NCBI GenBank assembly: GCA_902586925.1
Contig: CACIJE010000001.1
Coordinates: 334,104 to 398,103, forward strand
DNA from: an uncultured SAR86 cluster bacterium
GTDB lineage: Bacteria > Pseudomonadota > Gammaproteobacteria > Magnimaribacterales > D2472
Direction: 5' to 3'
Length of the DNA: 64,000 nt
Shown: in pieces, positions 9,075-17,617 of the stretch
Position numbering within the stretch: position 1 is the stretch's first letter
Layout: each line of letters starts with the position of its first letter
Made by a program: the position numbers and the translations under genes
Notes under the pieces: model-generated
What the model was told of the DNA's origin: nothing
Seen by the model: only the letters and a program-made list of their open reading frames with translations
The model's database searches: none

Positions 9075-9745
9075 TTAATAATATAAACATCATAAATGAC
9101 AAAATTAAAGAGTCATGTTTATTGGTTAAAAGAAATCTAGACGAAATTACTCTCATTGCTGTGTCAAAAAAGAAAAGTCATGAACTGATAAAAATTGCTC
9201 TAGATAATGGCATTGAAAACTTTGGTGAAAACTATGCTCAGGAGCTTAGAGAAAAATCTTCTTTAATAAACTCAAAAAAAATAATCTGGCACTTCATTGG
9301 GCCTATTCAATCAAATAAATTAAAGATTATCGCTAATCATGCAGACTGGGTTCATAGCCTTGAAAGAGAAAAGATAATTAAAAAACTAGACATTGAGTGT
9401 AAAAAAATAAATAAAACAATCAATGCTTGCTTACAAGTAAATATTTCTAATGAAAAGTCCAAAAGTGGTTGTAATCCAAATGATCTCATTGATTTAGCAA
9501 ATTTAGTTGAATCTATGGAAAATATAAATTTAAAAGGCATAATGGCCCTCCCGGACATAACACTTGATAAAGAAGAAAGAGATCAAAGTATGAAAAAAGT
9601 AATAGATTTAAGTTCAAAGCTGAAATCTGTCTATCCCAGAGCAGACCGTATCTCTTTGGGCACAACTTCAGACTATCAAGATGCAATTATTCATGGTTCC
9701 AATATTTTACGCATTGGTGAATCAATTTTTGGAAAAAGAACATGA
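9059..9745 (+). CDS. yggS: PLP homeostasis protein YggS/PipY family
   Basis: 228 residues, single-domain alanine-racemase-like barrel. The PLP lysine lies in LIAVSKKKS and the family signature is ENFGENYAQEL; the phosphate-binding end LRIGESIFGKR is present. It controls the vitamin B6 pool and amino-acid balance without a known catalytic reaction. Its ATG lies 16 bases inside the SPOR gene and its stop overlaps proC (ATGA), so it sits in a coupled run. Confidence 0.94.
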   Translation: MQREIINNINIINDKIKESCLLVKRNLDEITLIAVSKKKSHELIKIALDNGIENFGENYAQELREKSSLINSKKIIWHFIGPIQSNKLKIIANHADWVHSLEREKIIKKLDIECKKINKTINACLQVNISNEKSKSGCNPNDLIDLANLVESMENINLKGIMALPDITLDKEERDQSMKKVIDLSSKLKSVYPRADRISLGTTSDYQDAIIHGSNILRIGESIFGKRT

Positions 9746-10530
9746 AAAATATTGCCTTTTTTGGAGGGGGTAACATCTCTCAAGCAGTTATTGAAGGACT
9801 GCTGATTTCAGGTTTTAAAAAAAATAATATTTTTTATATTGAAAGAAATCCTATTAATCAAAGAAAATTAAAAAAATTAAAAATTAATAACTTAAAAAAA
9901 AATAATACCAAAATCGATTTATTCATTATTGCAGTCAAGCCAAAAGATGCAATTGATACATATTACAACATATTAAATGAATATGAAGATCCAAGGATAA
10001 TTAGTTTTGTTGCTGGAATAAAATCATCAAAGTACAAAAAAATAAATAAAGAAATTGAATTCTTAAGGGCAATGCCTAATACATCATCAAAATTTGGTTA
10101 TGGTGTTACTGGAATATTTAACTCATCATTTAGTAAGGTCAATTTGAAGAAAATTATATGTTTGTTAAATAGACTTGGTGTTGTCATTGAGTTTGAAAAA
10201 GAGTCTGAAATAGATACATTTACCGGTATTGTTGGAAGTGGCCCTGCTTATTTTTATCAAATACTTAAGTCTTTTGAAAAAAAACTCTTAAAATTATGCA
10301 ATCAAGATCAAAAGTTAGTTAAAAATATTATGGCGACTTTAATAAAAGGCATTGGTTCTTCAATTGAAAATGGAGGGGATTTAGACAATCTCATCAAAAC
10401 TGTAGCATCAAAAAAGGGCACCACAGAGGCAGGCCTCAAATCATTTAAATCTAATAAGTTTAATAATATTCTTGAAGAAGGGCTGAATGCAGCTATAAAA
10501 AGGTCAAGGGAAATATCAAATGAATTCTAA
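9742..10530 (+). CDS. proC: Pyrroline-5-carboxylate reductase
   Basis: 262 residues. N-terminal Rossmann fold with FFGGGNISQAVIEGLL, then the P5CR signature VGSGPAYFYQILKSFE and TVASKKGTTEAGLKSF. Last step of proline synthesis (NAD(P)H-dependent reduction of P5C). Neighbouring yggS and yggT are the classic partners. Overlaps yggS by 4 bases and yggT by 11. Confidence 0.95.
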   Translation: MKNIAFFGGGNISQAVIEGLLISGFKKNNIFYIERNPINQRKLKKLKINNLKKNNTKIDLFIIAVKPKDAIDTYYNILNEYEDPRIISFVAGIKSSKYKKINKEIEFLRAMPNTSSKFGYGVTGIFNSSFSKVNLKKIICLLNRLGVVIEFEKESEIDTFTGIVGSGPAYFYQILKSFEKKLLKLCNQDQKLVKNIMATLIKGIGSSIENGGDLDNLIKTVASKKGTTEAGLKSFKSNKFNNILEEGLNAAIKRSREISNEF

Positions 10531-11044
10531 TTTAGATATATTAGGCCTAGTATTTAATCTAATAAACTATGTATTCGTATTTCTTTTTTTATTCAATTTA
10601 TTAAAAGTTAATTATTACAATCAGATTGTATCCATTTTTGTAAAAATATATAGTCCTATTTCAAAAGTATTTTCGCCATTGCCAAATCAAGCTGTTAATA
10701 TTTTGTTTTTAGCGATCCTATTCAAATTCTTATCAATTTATATATATTTTGGAAGTCAATATGATATTACTGTTCTAGCAGGGGTTGCGATCATACAAAC
10801 CATTATGGTTACTTTAAGAATTATTTTTTTTGCTGTGATTGGTGGCGTTATCTTAAGTTGGATTTCTCCCTCTAATTCAAATGCTTTTCTTGAACTTGTC
10901 GAAGAGGTTTCATATAAATCACTGGCTCCTTTACGAAAATATATCCCCTCTGCTGGCGGGTTAGATTTTTCTCCTTTATTTGTATTAATTTTAATAAATT
11001 TACTTGAATCTTTCTTATCAGATATTCTTAGGTCAATTGTATGA
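10520..11044 (+). CDS. yggT: YggT family membrane protein
   Basis: 174 residues with two YGGT repeats: one near the N-terminus (FLFNLLKVNYYNQIVSIFVK, IYSPISKVFSPLP) and one near the C-terminus (LSWISPSN, SYKSLAPLRKYIPSAGGLD). Four membrane segments. The family is linked to cell-envelope and division traits but its biochemical role is unsettled. It overlaps both neighbours in the proC-yggT-metX run. Confidence 0.9.
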   Translation: MNSNLDILGLVFNLINYVFVFLFLFNLLKVNYYNQIVSIFVKIYSPISKVFSPLPNQAVNILFLAILFKFLSIYIYFGSQYDITVLAGVAIIQTIMVTLRIIFFAVIGGVILSWISPSNSNAFLELVEEVSYKSLAPLRKYIPSAGGLDFSPLFVLILINLLESFLSDILRSIV

Positions 11045-12126
11045 ATCTAAAAACAGAGTTACTAAATTTCAAAGAAGGAATAACACTTGAATCTGGAGAA
11101 AGGCTTGATTCATTTGACCTACAGATCGAGACATATGGTGAAATCAATAAAGAAGGTTCTAATGCAATTTTAATATGTCATGCTTTTTCAGGAAATCACC
11201 ATGCTGCTGGACAAAGTAATGATTTTGGAATTGGTTGGTGGGACCAAATCATTGGTCCAAACAAAGCAATAGATACAGAAAAATATTTTGTTGTTTGTTG
11301 TAATAATCTTGGAGGATGTGCAGGTTCCACAGGCCCGACTTCAATCAATCCAACGACACAAAAAGTCTATGGAAAAACTTTTCCAATAGTAAGTGTTGAT
11401 GATTGGGTTAATTCACAAAAAATGTTGATGGATAGATTAAATATTGATTTTTGGCATTTGGTCGCTGGAGGAAGTCTTGGAGGAATGCAAGCTCTGCAAT
11501 GGTCGATTTCGTACCCTGAAAAGGTCAGAAAAGCAGGTATATTTGCAGCAGCAGCTAAATCAAGTACACAAAATATTGCGATGAATGAAGTTGCAAGAGA
11601 ATCTATAAGAAAAGATAAAAATTTTTATGGTGGTGATTATCATGAACATAACGCATTACCAAAAAATGGTATTAAAACTGCGAGAATGTTAGGTCATATT
11701 ACTTATCTTTCTGAAGAACTCATGGATATGAGATTTGGAAGAAAGTTTCAAGATGAAGCATCAAAAGTTGATGAATCAGTTAATTTTGAAGTTGAGAACT
11801 ATTTACAATATAAAGGAGAAAAGTTTTCTGAATTTTTTGATGCAAATTCTTATATTTTGATGACTAAAGCAATGGATGATTATGATGCAGGAAAAGACAA
11901 ATCACTTGAAGAAAAACTAAGAGACATAAAAACAGAGTTTTTAATCATTGGATTTTATAGCGATTGGCTCTATCCACCAGAAAGAGGAAAGGAAATACAA
12001 ATTGCTGCGATGAAAAATAACATAAAGTCATCTTTTGTTGTTCTAGATGGCGAACATGGTCACGATAGCTTTCTGTTTGATTCAGAACCTTATTCAAAAT
12101 TAATAAAAAATTTTATAGAATCATAA
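11041..12126 (+). CDS. metX: Homoserine O-acyltransferase MetX
   Basis: 361 residues, alpha/beta-hydrolase fold. The nucleophile is Ser145 in AGGSLGGMQALQW; Asp is in FYSDWLYPP and His in GEHGHDSF; the CHAFSGNHH oxyanion segment is present. It acylates homoserine in methionine synthesis. When metX is paired with metW, as here, proteobacterial enzymes often use succinyl-CoA; which acyl donor this one uses cannot be read from the sequence with confidence. ATG overlaps the yggT stop by 4 bases, and metW begins on its last base. Confidence 0.95.
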   Translation: MNLKTELLNFKEGITLESGERLDSFDLQIETYGEINKEGSNAILICHAFSGNHHAAGQSNDFGIGWWDQIIGPNKAIDTEKYFVVCCNNLGGCAGSTGPTSINPTTQKVYGKTFPIVSVDDWVNSQKMLMDRLNIDFWHLVAGGSLGGMQALQWSISYPEKVRKAGIFAAAAKSSTQNIAMNEVARESIRKDKNFYGGDYHEHNALPKNGIKTARMLGHITYLSEELMDMRFGRKFQDEASKVDESVNFEVENYLQYKGEKFSEFFDANSYILMTKAMDDYDAGKDKSLEEKLRDIKTEFLIIGFYSDWLYPPERGKEIQIAAMKNNIKSSFVVLDGEHGHDSFLFDSEPYSKLIKNFIES

Positions 12127-12716
12127 TGGCAATTCAACTTTCAGAAATCATTAAAAAATGGGTACCAGAAAATTCAAAAGTCATTGATTTTGGTTGCGGA
12201 AACGGATCTTTATTAGATGAATTAATTATAGATAAGAATATTCTTGGTTATGGTGTTGAAATAAATGACTTAAAAATTGCAGAATGTATTCAAAAAGGCG
12301 TTCCAGTAATTAAGCAAGATATCGATAAAGGTATAAATGAATTCATTTCTTCCAATTTTGATTTATCAATCATGGCGAGATCAATTCAATGTTTAAAAAA
12401 TCCTGACCTTGCATTAAATGAGATGCTTCAAATTTCAAAAAGATGTGTAGTTACAGTTCCTAATCTAGGATATTGGAGATGTAGAATTAATCTAGCTTCA
12501 GGTAAAATGCCTGTAACACCAGAGCTTCCGTCAAGCTGGTATGAGACAGAAAATATTCATTTGTGTACTATCAAAGATTTTGAAAAGCTTTGTTTAGATA
12601 AGAATATTAAAGTAAAAGACAAAATATTTATTAATAGACGAGGAACTCAAAGCAGCCTATCTTTAATAAGTCCAAATTTGTTTGCTGTTGAGGGAGTATA
12701 TTTGCTTGAAAAGTAG
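12126..12716 (+). CDS. metW: Methionine biosynthesis protein MetW
   Basis: 196 residues, SAM-methyltransferase-like fold with motif I VIDFGCGNGSLL and the MetW hallmark LASGKMPVTPELPSSWYETE followed by NIHLCTIKDFEKLC. MetW supports homoserine acylation by MetX in several proteobacteria. It overlaps metX by one base and rdgB by about 11. Confidence 0.93.
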   Translation: MAIQLSEIIKKWVPENSKVIDFGCGNGSLLDELIIDKNILGYGVEINDLKIAECIQKGVPVIKQDIDKGINEFISSNFDLSIMARSIQCLKNPDLALNEMLQISKRCVVTVPNLGYWRCRINLASGKMPVTPELPSSWYETENIHLCTIKDFEKLCLDKNIKVKDKIFINRRGTQSSLSLISPNLFAVEGVYLLEK

Positions 12717-13314
12717 CAAAGAAATTCTTATTGCTTCATCTAACAAAGGCAAAATAAAAGAATTCAAAAAATTGCTCAGTAATTTTCAATTATATTCGAT
12801 GTCAGATTTAAATATTGACGATCCTATTGAAGACGGTATTTCCTTTGTTGAAAATGCAATCATTAAAGCAAAGCATGGCGCAGAGCAATCATCAAAATAC
12901 ACTATTGCAGATGATTCTGGAATTGTTATACCCGACTTAAATTATGAGCCTGGCATTTATTCAGCAAGATATGCAGGGTTAGGTGCTACTGATAAAGAAA
13001 ATAGACTTAAAGTTATAAATAAACTTAAGGAAAAAAATGTTGAGAGTCTTAAAGCATACTATGTATGTGTAATTGTTGGATTAAATGGTCCATCAGACCC
13101 TTTTCCTATTGTTACTCAGGGCGAAGTTCATGGGAAAGTTTCTATAATTAGTTCTGGAGATGGCGGGTTTGGATATGACAAAATTTTTTATCCAAATAAT
13201 TATTCTTATTCAATGGCCACCATGGATGAAGAAATAAAAAATAAAGTTAGTCATAGAGCGATTGCAACTAAAAAATTTATTGAAAATTTTTCAAACTATG
13301 AGATTTTTTCATAA
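12706..13314 (+). CDS. rdgB: Non-canonical purine NTP pyrophosphatase (RdgB/HAM1)
   Basis: About 202 residues from TTG at 12706, which has a GGAG-type site (GAGGGAG) about 10 bases upstream and gives the usual start KSSKEILIASSNKGKIKEF; an earlier TTG at 12682 would add 8 atypical residues. Motifs: SSNKGK, DDSGI, PGIYSARYAG, GDGGFGYDKIF and a C-terminal SHRAIA. It removes ITP/XTP/dITP from the nucleotide pool. Last gene of the coupled plus-strand run; its 3' end overlaps trmB by 19 bases, tail to tail. Confidence 0.94.
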   Translation: MKSSKEILIASSNKGKIKEFKKLLSNFQLYSMSDLNIDDPIEDGISFVENAIIKAKHGAEQSSKYTIADDSGIVIPDLNYEPGIYSARYAGLGATDKENRLKVINKLKEKNVESLKAYYVCVIVGLNGPSDPFPIVTQGEVHGKVSIISSGDGGFGYDKIFYPNNYSYSMATMDEEIKNKVSHRAIATKKFIENFSNYEIFS

Positions 13315-13943
13315 TTAAATTTAAAAATTTTCCTGCCCTCTTCTTGACCTCTTCTTTCGAATTTAGATTGTGTAACTACACTTGTATATTTATCGTCCAG
13401 TTTTATAAATAAATTGTTTTCATTAATTGAGCTTAAAATACTTTCAGCATAATTTTCCCAATCAGTAGAAATATATAATTGAGCATTCTTTTTCATAAAT
13501 TTATTTAGCATTTTCAAAAAATTACTATCAATAAGTCTTCTTTTGTGATGTCTGTCTTTGGGCCACGGATCTGGGCAGATAATATAAATAAAATCAAATA
13601 CTTCTGAAGATTCTTGATCAAGTAGCTGCCTTATATCATTTGGAAAGATTCTTACATTTAATATTTTTTGTTCTCTTAGATTTGATATTAATGTGCCAAT
13701 ACCTGACATATAGACTTCTGATCCAACATAAAGGAATTCTGAATTAGTTAATGCCTGAGAAATTAAATTTTCAGCATTACCAAATCCTATCTCTAAAATA
13801 CATTTTTTATATTTAGCAGAATCAGCAACAATATCTTCAATATTACTTACCGAGTAATTTCGCAAGTGATTTAGACTTGTAAGTTGTTTTTTTGTTATTC
13901 TTCCTTTTCTTTTAACAAATGAAGGAAGAAACTTTAGACGCAT
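13296..13943 (-). CDS. trmB: tRNA (guanine-N7-)-methyltransferase
   Basis: 215 residues. SAM motif ILEIGFGNAENL, then the TrmB hallmark CPDPWPKDRHHKRRLID and the C-terminal SKFERRGQEEGRKIF. Methylates G46 of tRNA. It lies 15 bases after rpoH in the same direction and overlaps rdgB convergently. Confidence 0.95.
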   Translation of the reverse strand: MRLKFLPSFVKRKGRITKKQLTSLNHLRNYSVSNIEDIVADSAKYKKCILEIGFGNAENLISQALTNSEFLYVGSEVYMSGIGTLISNLREQKILNVRIFPNDIRQLLDQESSEVFDFIYIICPDPWPKDRHHKRRLIDSNFLKMLNKFMKKNAQLYISTDWENYAESILSSINENNLFIKLDDKYTSVVTQSKFERRGQEEGRKIFKFNYEKIS

Positions 13944-13958
13944 TTTTTAATGCTAGGT

Positions 13959-14819
13959 TTATGCAAAATCTACCATTAAAGTCTTTAGTTTTTTTAGAGC
14001 AGCATTTTCAATTTGTCGAATTCTTTCAGCAGAGACTTTATATTCGTCAGCTAAATCATGAAGTGTTGCTTTGTTATCTGCTAAATATCTACGACTAAGA
14101 ATATCTTTACTTCTATCATCAAGTGTCTTTAATGCTGATAACAAGTCTTCTTTATTTAACTCTTCTGCTTGTTCAGATGCAACTATCACCTCAGGATCAT
14201 ATCTTTTATCTTCAAGGTACTGAGAAGGAGACATAATTTCATCATCATCACCGCTTGGAACCGGAGAATCGAATGAAGAATCATTCGAAGACAGCCTATT
14301 CTCCATATGCAGAACATCTTTTACTTCAACATTTAAGTCAGATGCTATTTTTTCAGCTTCATCTTTTGTAAGCCAATCCAGTGACTTTTTTTTACTTCTG
14401 AGATTAAAAAATAATTTTCTTTGAGCTTTCGTGGTGGCAATCTTAACTAGTCTCCAATTTTTAAGAATATATTCATGGATTTCCGCTTTAATCCAATGAA
14501 CTGCAAAAGAAACTACCTTTACACCTCTGTGAGGATCATATTTATCGACAGCCTTCATAAGGCCAACATTTCCTTCTTGAATTATATCCCCTAGGGGTAA
14601 ACCATAACCCTGATATGACCTTGCAATATGAACAACAAATCGTAAGTGGTGGATAACTAGTTGTCTTGCAGCCTCAAGGTCATCTTCTTCATATAACTTA
14701 AGAGCAAGCTCTTGCTCCTCTTCTTTTGAAAGAATAGGTATTGAATGAACAGACGAAAGATATGATTCTATATCTTTGCCTGGACTGTTAAGCTGTGATG
14801 GTTGTAACTGTGTGCCCAT
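13959..14819 (-). CDS. rpoH: RNA polymerase sigma-32 (heat shock) factor
   Basis: 286 residues. Region 1.2/2 (IPILSKEEEQELA, GDIIQEGNVGLMKAV), the sigma-32-specific RpoH box QRKLFFNLR, and region 4.2 LADEYKVSAERIRQIENAAL. The RpoH box separates it from sigma-70. It directs heat-shock transcription. An ATTGAT-TAT-ATCAAT inverted repeat containing a TATAAT lies just upstream. I did not detect a clear RNA thermometer in the leader. Confidence 0.95.
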   Translation of the reverse strand: MGTQLQPSQLNSPGKDIESYLSSVHSIPILSKEEEQELALKLYEEDDLEAARQLVIHHLRFVVHIARSYQGYGLPLGDIIQEGNVGLMKAVDKYDPHRGVKVVSFAVHWIKAEIHEYILKNWRLVKIATTKAQRKLFFNLRSKKKSLDWLTKDEAEKIASDLNVEVKDVLHMENRLSSNDSSFDSPVPSGDDDEIMSPSQYLEDKRYDPEVIVASEQAEELNKEDLLSALKTLDDRSKDILSRRYLADNKATLHDLADEYKVSAERIRQIENAALKKLKTLMVDFA

Positions 14820-14838
14820 AAAATAAATTTCTAATATA

Positions 14839-14853
14839 ATTGATTATATCAAT
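14839..14853 (-). promoter_or_regulatory. Inverted repeat with a -10 element upstream of rpoH
   Basis: ATTGAT-TAT-ATCAAT within the 54-base gap between cysQ and rpoH. On the minus strand it includes TATAAT (14843-14848), about 24 bases from the rpoH ATG. The matching -35 is poor (TATCTT at 17 bases), so activation by a bound protein is possible but unproven. Confidence 0.35.
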
Positions 14854-14873
14854 TTATTATTAATAAAGATAAA

Positions 14874-15686
14874 TTATACCAATATTTTTAAAAAATCTCC
14901 TAAAACCCTTAAATAATCACTTTTTACTGAGCTATTTCTAAAAGCAATGAAATAGGGATTTAGTATAGATTCCTTTTTTGCATATCCTAATTCTTTATTA
15001 TCCTTTACACTGATAACACTTCCTCCCTTGCTCTTAAGCACTGCATGTGCAGCTGCAATATCCCACTCAGAAGTAGGACCAAATCTTGGATATATATCAG
15101 CCTCATTATCTGCCAAACTGCATAATTTTAACGAACTTCCCTTCTCAACAATTTCATAATCAATATTTTTTGATGCCAAGAATCTAAGGAAGTCTTTATC
15201 TTTATCACTTTTATGACTTTTGCTCATTACAATTCTTAATTTTTTAACAGAGTCATTTTCAGATTCAATACTATTAAATATAGAACCGCGCCAAATTTTG
15301 CCAGTTGCGGGAGCGGCAACAATGCCAAATATTGCCTCTTTTCTGTGTATCATTGCTATGTTTACTGTAAATTCACCAGTTTTATTAATAAATTCCTTTG
15401 TTCCATCCAAAGGATCAACAAGCCAATAAGTCTCATTCAAACTTTTTAATAGGTTCTCACTAAAAGTTTCTTCAGAGATAATAGGAATATCTTTTGATAT
15501 TTTTTTTAATGAATTTAATATTATTTCATTTGCTCTTGTATCGGCGAATGTTAATGGTGATCCATCTAGTTTTTCTTTTTGACCAAAATCTTTAGAACAA
15601 TAAATTTCCATTATTTCGTCTGAAGCAATTTGTACGCATTCATTTAGGGAATCAAGATGATCGTCAAAAAATGTCTTGGATATCAT
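14874..15686 (-). CDS. cysQ: 3'(2'),5'-bisphosphate nucleotidase CysQ
   Basis: 270 residues, inositol-monophosphatase fold. Metal-binding motifs are ISEE, DPLDGTKEFI and WDIAAAHAVLKSKGG. CysQ hydrolyses PAP from sulfate assimilation, clearing a toxic by-product. It precedes rpoH on the same strand with a 54-base gap and follows the acid phosphatase with a 20-base gap. Confidence 0.9.
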   Translation of the reverse strand: MISKTFFDDHLDSLNECVQIASDEIMEIYCSKDFGQKEKLDGSPLTFADTRANEIILNSLKKISKDIPIISEETFSENLLKSLNETYWLVDPLDGTKEFINKTGEFTVNIAMIHRKEAIFGIVAAPATGKIWRGSIFNSIESENDSVKKLRIVMSKSHKSDKDKDFLRFLASKNIDYEIVEKGSSLKLCSLADNEADIYPRFGPTSEWDIAAAHAVLKSKGGSVISVKDNKELGYAKKESILNPYFIAFRNSSVKSDYLRVLGDFLKILV

Positions 15687-15706
15687 TTATATTAAGTATT
15701 GTAAAT

Positions 15707-16543
15707 TTATTCAAGCGCTTTTAGCCTTTGATTGACTCTATCGCTCTCTTTAGGATAACAACTCCAACAGTGATCATAAATAGCTTCTTCCCACTCTCCA
15801 TACATTGGATTAATGAGCATGTACCATTTTTCTCCCCACATATTTGCATATTTATTAATTAAGATTTTTCTTTCATTTATACTTTTTGCAGTCTCAGTTA
15901 ATGAAATGAAATCATCTAACTGATCACCAAAAACTTGAATTACTCTAAAGTCATTTCTAATTAAATCTCTTCGACTTGTCTTATCAGATGTCCAACCCTT
16001 TTCATTCTTCATCAAAAGCACATCTATATCCTCGTCAAGAGGCAATCCTAATGCTTTGATATTGTTTCTTGTGTATTCTTCTAAGTCATGGGTTCTATTG
16101 GTGACATAAAAGATTTTAATTCCTTTAGCATTGGCGTAACTAAGAAATTCTTTCACACCCGGTAAAGCACCTGCAGACTCCTCTGAGACCCAATCTTTCC
16201 AGCCAATTGGATAATTTGTTCCATTTTTAATGCTTCTCACCTGATGTTCTGAATTATCGAGAACAGTTTCATCAATGTCTAAAATAATTGCTGGTGGTAA
16301 ACTCTGATAATCCCTAACTTGATTTACAAGGGCAGTCCAAGATTTATCAGCTAATGCGTTATCAATATTATTTTTTGCTGATGCATAAATTTGATAAGTA
16401 TTGGCCTTATACTCAGCGGATGTTCTCTTATATAGAACGGCAAGAAGCGACTGTTTTTGATAAGAATTATCAATTTCACTTGCAATTGGAGTATGTGTGA
16501 AGAAAATTATGCAGTATAAAAAAATGTGTCTTAGTGATTTCAT
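15707..16543 (-). CDS. Exported HAD-family (class IIIB) acid phosphatase
   Basis: 278 residues. N-terminal signal peptide (HIFLYCIIFFTHTPIAS). The HAD nucleophile motif is ILDIDETVLDNS (the first Asp attacks phosphate), a Thr lies in YVTNRT, and QVFGDQLDDF is the C-terminal acidic motif. Resembles the 5'-nucleotidase lipoprotein e(P4)/acid phosphatase class B-like family, although I see no lipobox, so it is probably soluble in the periplasm. Likely releases phosphate from nucleotides. Shares a short divergent promoter region with the next gene. Confidence 0.87.
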   Translation of the reverse strand: MKSLRHIFLYCIIFFTHTPIASEIDNSYQKQSLLAVLYKRTSAEYKANTYQIYASAKNNIDNALADKSWTALVNQVRDYQSLPPAIILDIDETVLDNSEHQVRSIKNGTNYPIGWKDWVSEESAGALPGVKEFLSYANAKGIKIFYVTNRTHDLEEYTRNNIKALGLPLDEDIDVLLMKNEKGWTSDKTSRRDLIRNDFRVIQVFGDQLDDFISLTETAKSINERKILINKYANMWGEKWYMLINPMYGEWEEAIYDHCWSCYPKESDRVNQRLKALE

Positions 16544-16551
16544 TGTTTAGG

Positions 16552-16565
16552 AGCATTATAATGCT
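16552..16565. promoter_or_regulatory. Perfect 14-bp palindrome with bidirectional -10 elements
   Basis: AGCATTATAATGCT reads the same on both strands and contains TATAAT in both directions (16557-16562 plus; 16555-16560 minus). It lies in the 52-base gap between the divergent acid phosphatase and the small coupled ORF, so it could serve both promoters or bind a dimeric regulator. Confidence 0.4.
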
Positions 16566-16595
16566 TAGATTATAATTAGGTTACAAAAATTTGTT

Positions 16596-16757
16596 ATGGA
16601 TAATAAAATATTAGAAAACTTAGAAAAATTAAAAAAAATGCTTGTTCTTCTAAGCGAAGAAAGAAAAGTTGTTTTATCTCATCATAAAACATTTGAGCAT
16701 GTTGAAAAAATGAGATCAATCGTAAATGAATCAATAGATATGGCAAATAAATCATGA
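16596..16757 (+). CDS. Small 53-residue helical protein coupled to the isomerase gene
   Basis: ATG at 16596 to TGA at 16757 encodes 53 residues (begins MDNKILENLEKLKKMLVLLS, ends DMANKS). The TGA overlaps the next ATG (ATGA). Composition is charged with a Leu heptad in the first 20 residues, so a short coiled coil or dimer is likely; no membrane segment. The overlap and same-strand position argue that it is real. I do not recognise the family. Confidence 0.6.
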   Translation: MDNKILENLEKLKKMLVLLSEERKVVLSHHKTFEHVEKMRSIVNESIDMANKS

Positions 16758-17617
16758 GTAAAAATAAATATAAGTGTTTTAATCTTAATGTTTCAGAAAA
16801 CATAGCAAATTTAATATTTTCGAGACCTGACGAGTTAAACACAATGTCTAGAGACTTTTGGGTTGAGCTTGGTGATGTATTAGATGAAATTAATAGGAAT
16901 TCAGATATAAGGGTTGTTGTAATGTCCTCAACAGGTAAGCACTTTTGTGCAGGAATGGACCTTAATGCATTTTCTAATGGTGTTGATAATATTCCAGATG
17001 ATAAAAAACCAGATAGTGCTAGAGTTGGCGAAGCAGTTTATAGAGTTGCCAAAGAACTTCAAGGATATATAAGCACTTTAGAAAAAATTAGAGTTCCTGT
17101 GATCGCGGCTATCCAAGGAGGTTGTATTGGGGGTGCAGTCGATCTTGTTACTGCATGTGATATCAGACTAGCATCTAATGATGCGTTTTTTTGTATTCAA
17201 GAAGTTAATATTGGAATGGCGGCTGATGTTGGAACATTACAAAGACTTCCAAGAATTATTCCTGATTCAAAAATGCGTGAATTAGCATATACAGGAAGAA
17301 GAATGTATGCAGATGAGGCTAAAGAAACTGGACTTGTAAGTAATACATACGACTGTCAAGATAAAATGCTTGAAGCAGCTAATAGTCTTGCAAAAGAAAT
17401 TGCTTCAAAATCTCCTGTTGCTATATACGGTTTAAAAGCGGTTATGAATTATTCAAGAGATCATAGTGTTAAAGATGGCCTTGAATATAATGCTCTATGG
17501 AGTGGTGCAATGCTCAGTCAAAAGGATATGACTGAAGCTATGACAGCCAACATGGAAAAAAGAGAAGCGTCTTTTAATGATTTGGTTGACGTGAAAAAAT
17601 TTAATGAATCAGATTAA
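16754..17617 (+). CDS. Crotonase-family protein, delta(3,5)-delta(2,4)-dienoyl-CoA isomerase-like
   Basis: 287 residues. Crotonase oxyanion segments GKHFCAGMDL and QGGCIGGAVDL. The run CIQEVNIGMAADVGTLQRLP matches the dienoyl-CoA isomerase (ECH1) subgroup, with the acidic residues Glu (in QEVNIG) and Asp (in AADVGT) where ECH1 has its catalytic pair. Expected role: degrading unsaturated fatty acids with odd-numbered double bonds. It starts inside the stop of the 53-residue ORF and its 3' end overlaps yaaA by 4 bases, convergently. Confidence 0.85.
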   Translation: MSKNKYKCFNLNVSENIANLIFSRPDELNTMSRDFWVELGDVLDEINRNSDIRVVVMSSTGKHFCAGMDLNAFSNGVDNIPDDKKPDSARVGEAVYRVAKELQGYISTLEKIRVPVIAAIQGGCIGGAVDLVTACDIRLASNDAFFCIQEVNIGMAADVGTLQRLPRIIPDSKMRELAYTGRRMYADEAKETGLVSNTYDCQDKMLEAANSLAKEIASKSPVAIYGLKAVMNYSRDHSVKDGLEYNALWSGAMLSQKDMTEAMTANMEKREASFNDLVDVKKFNESD

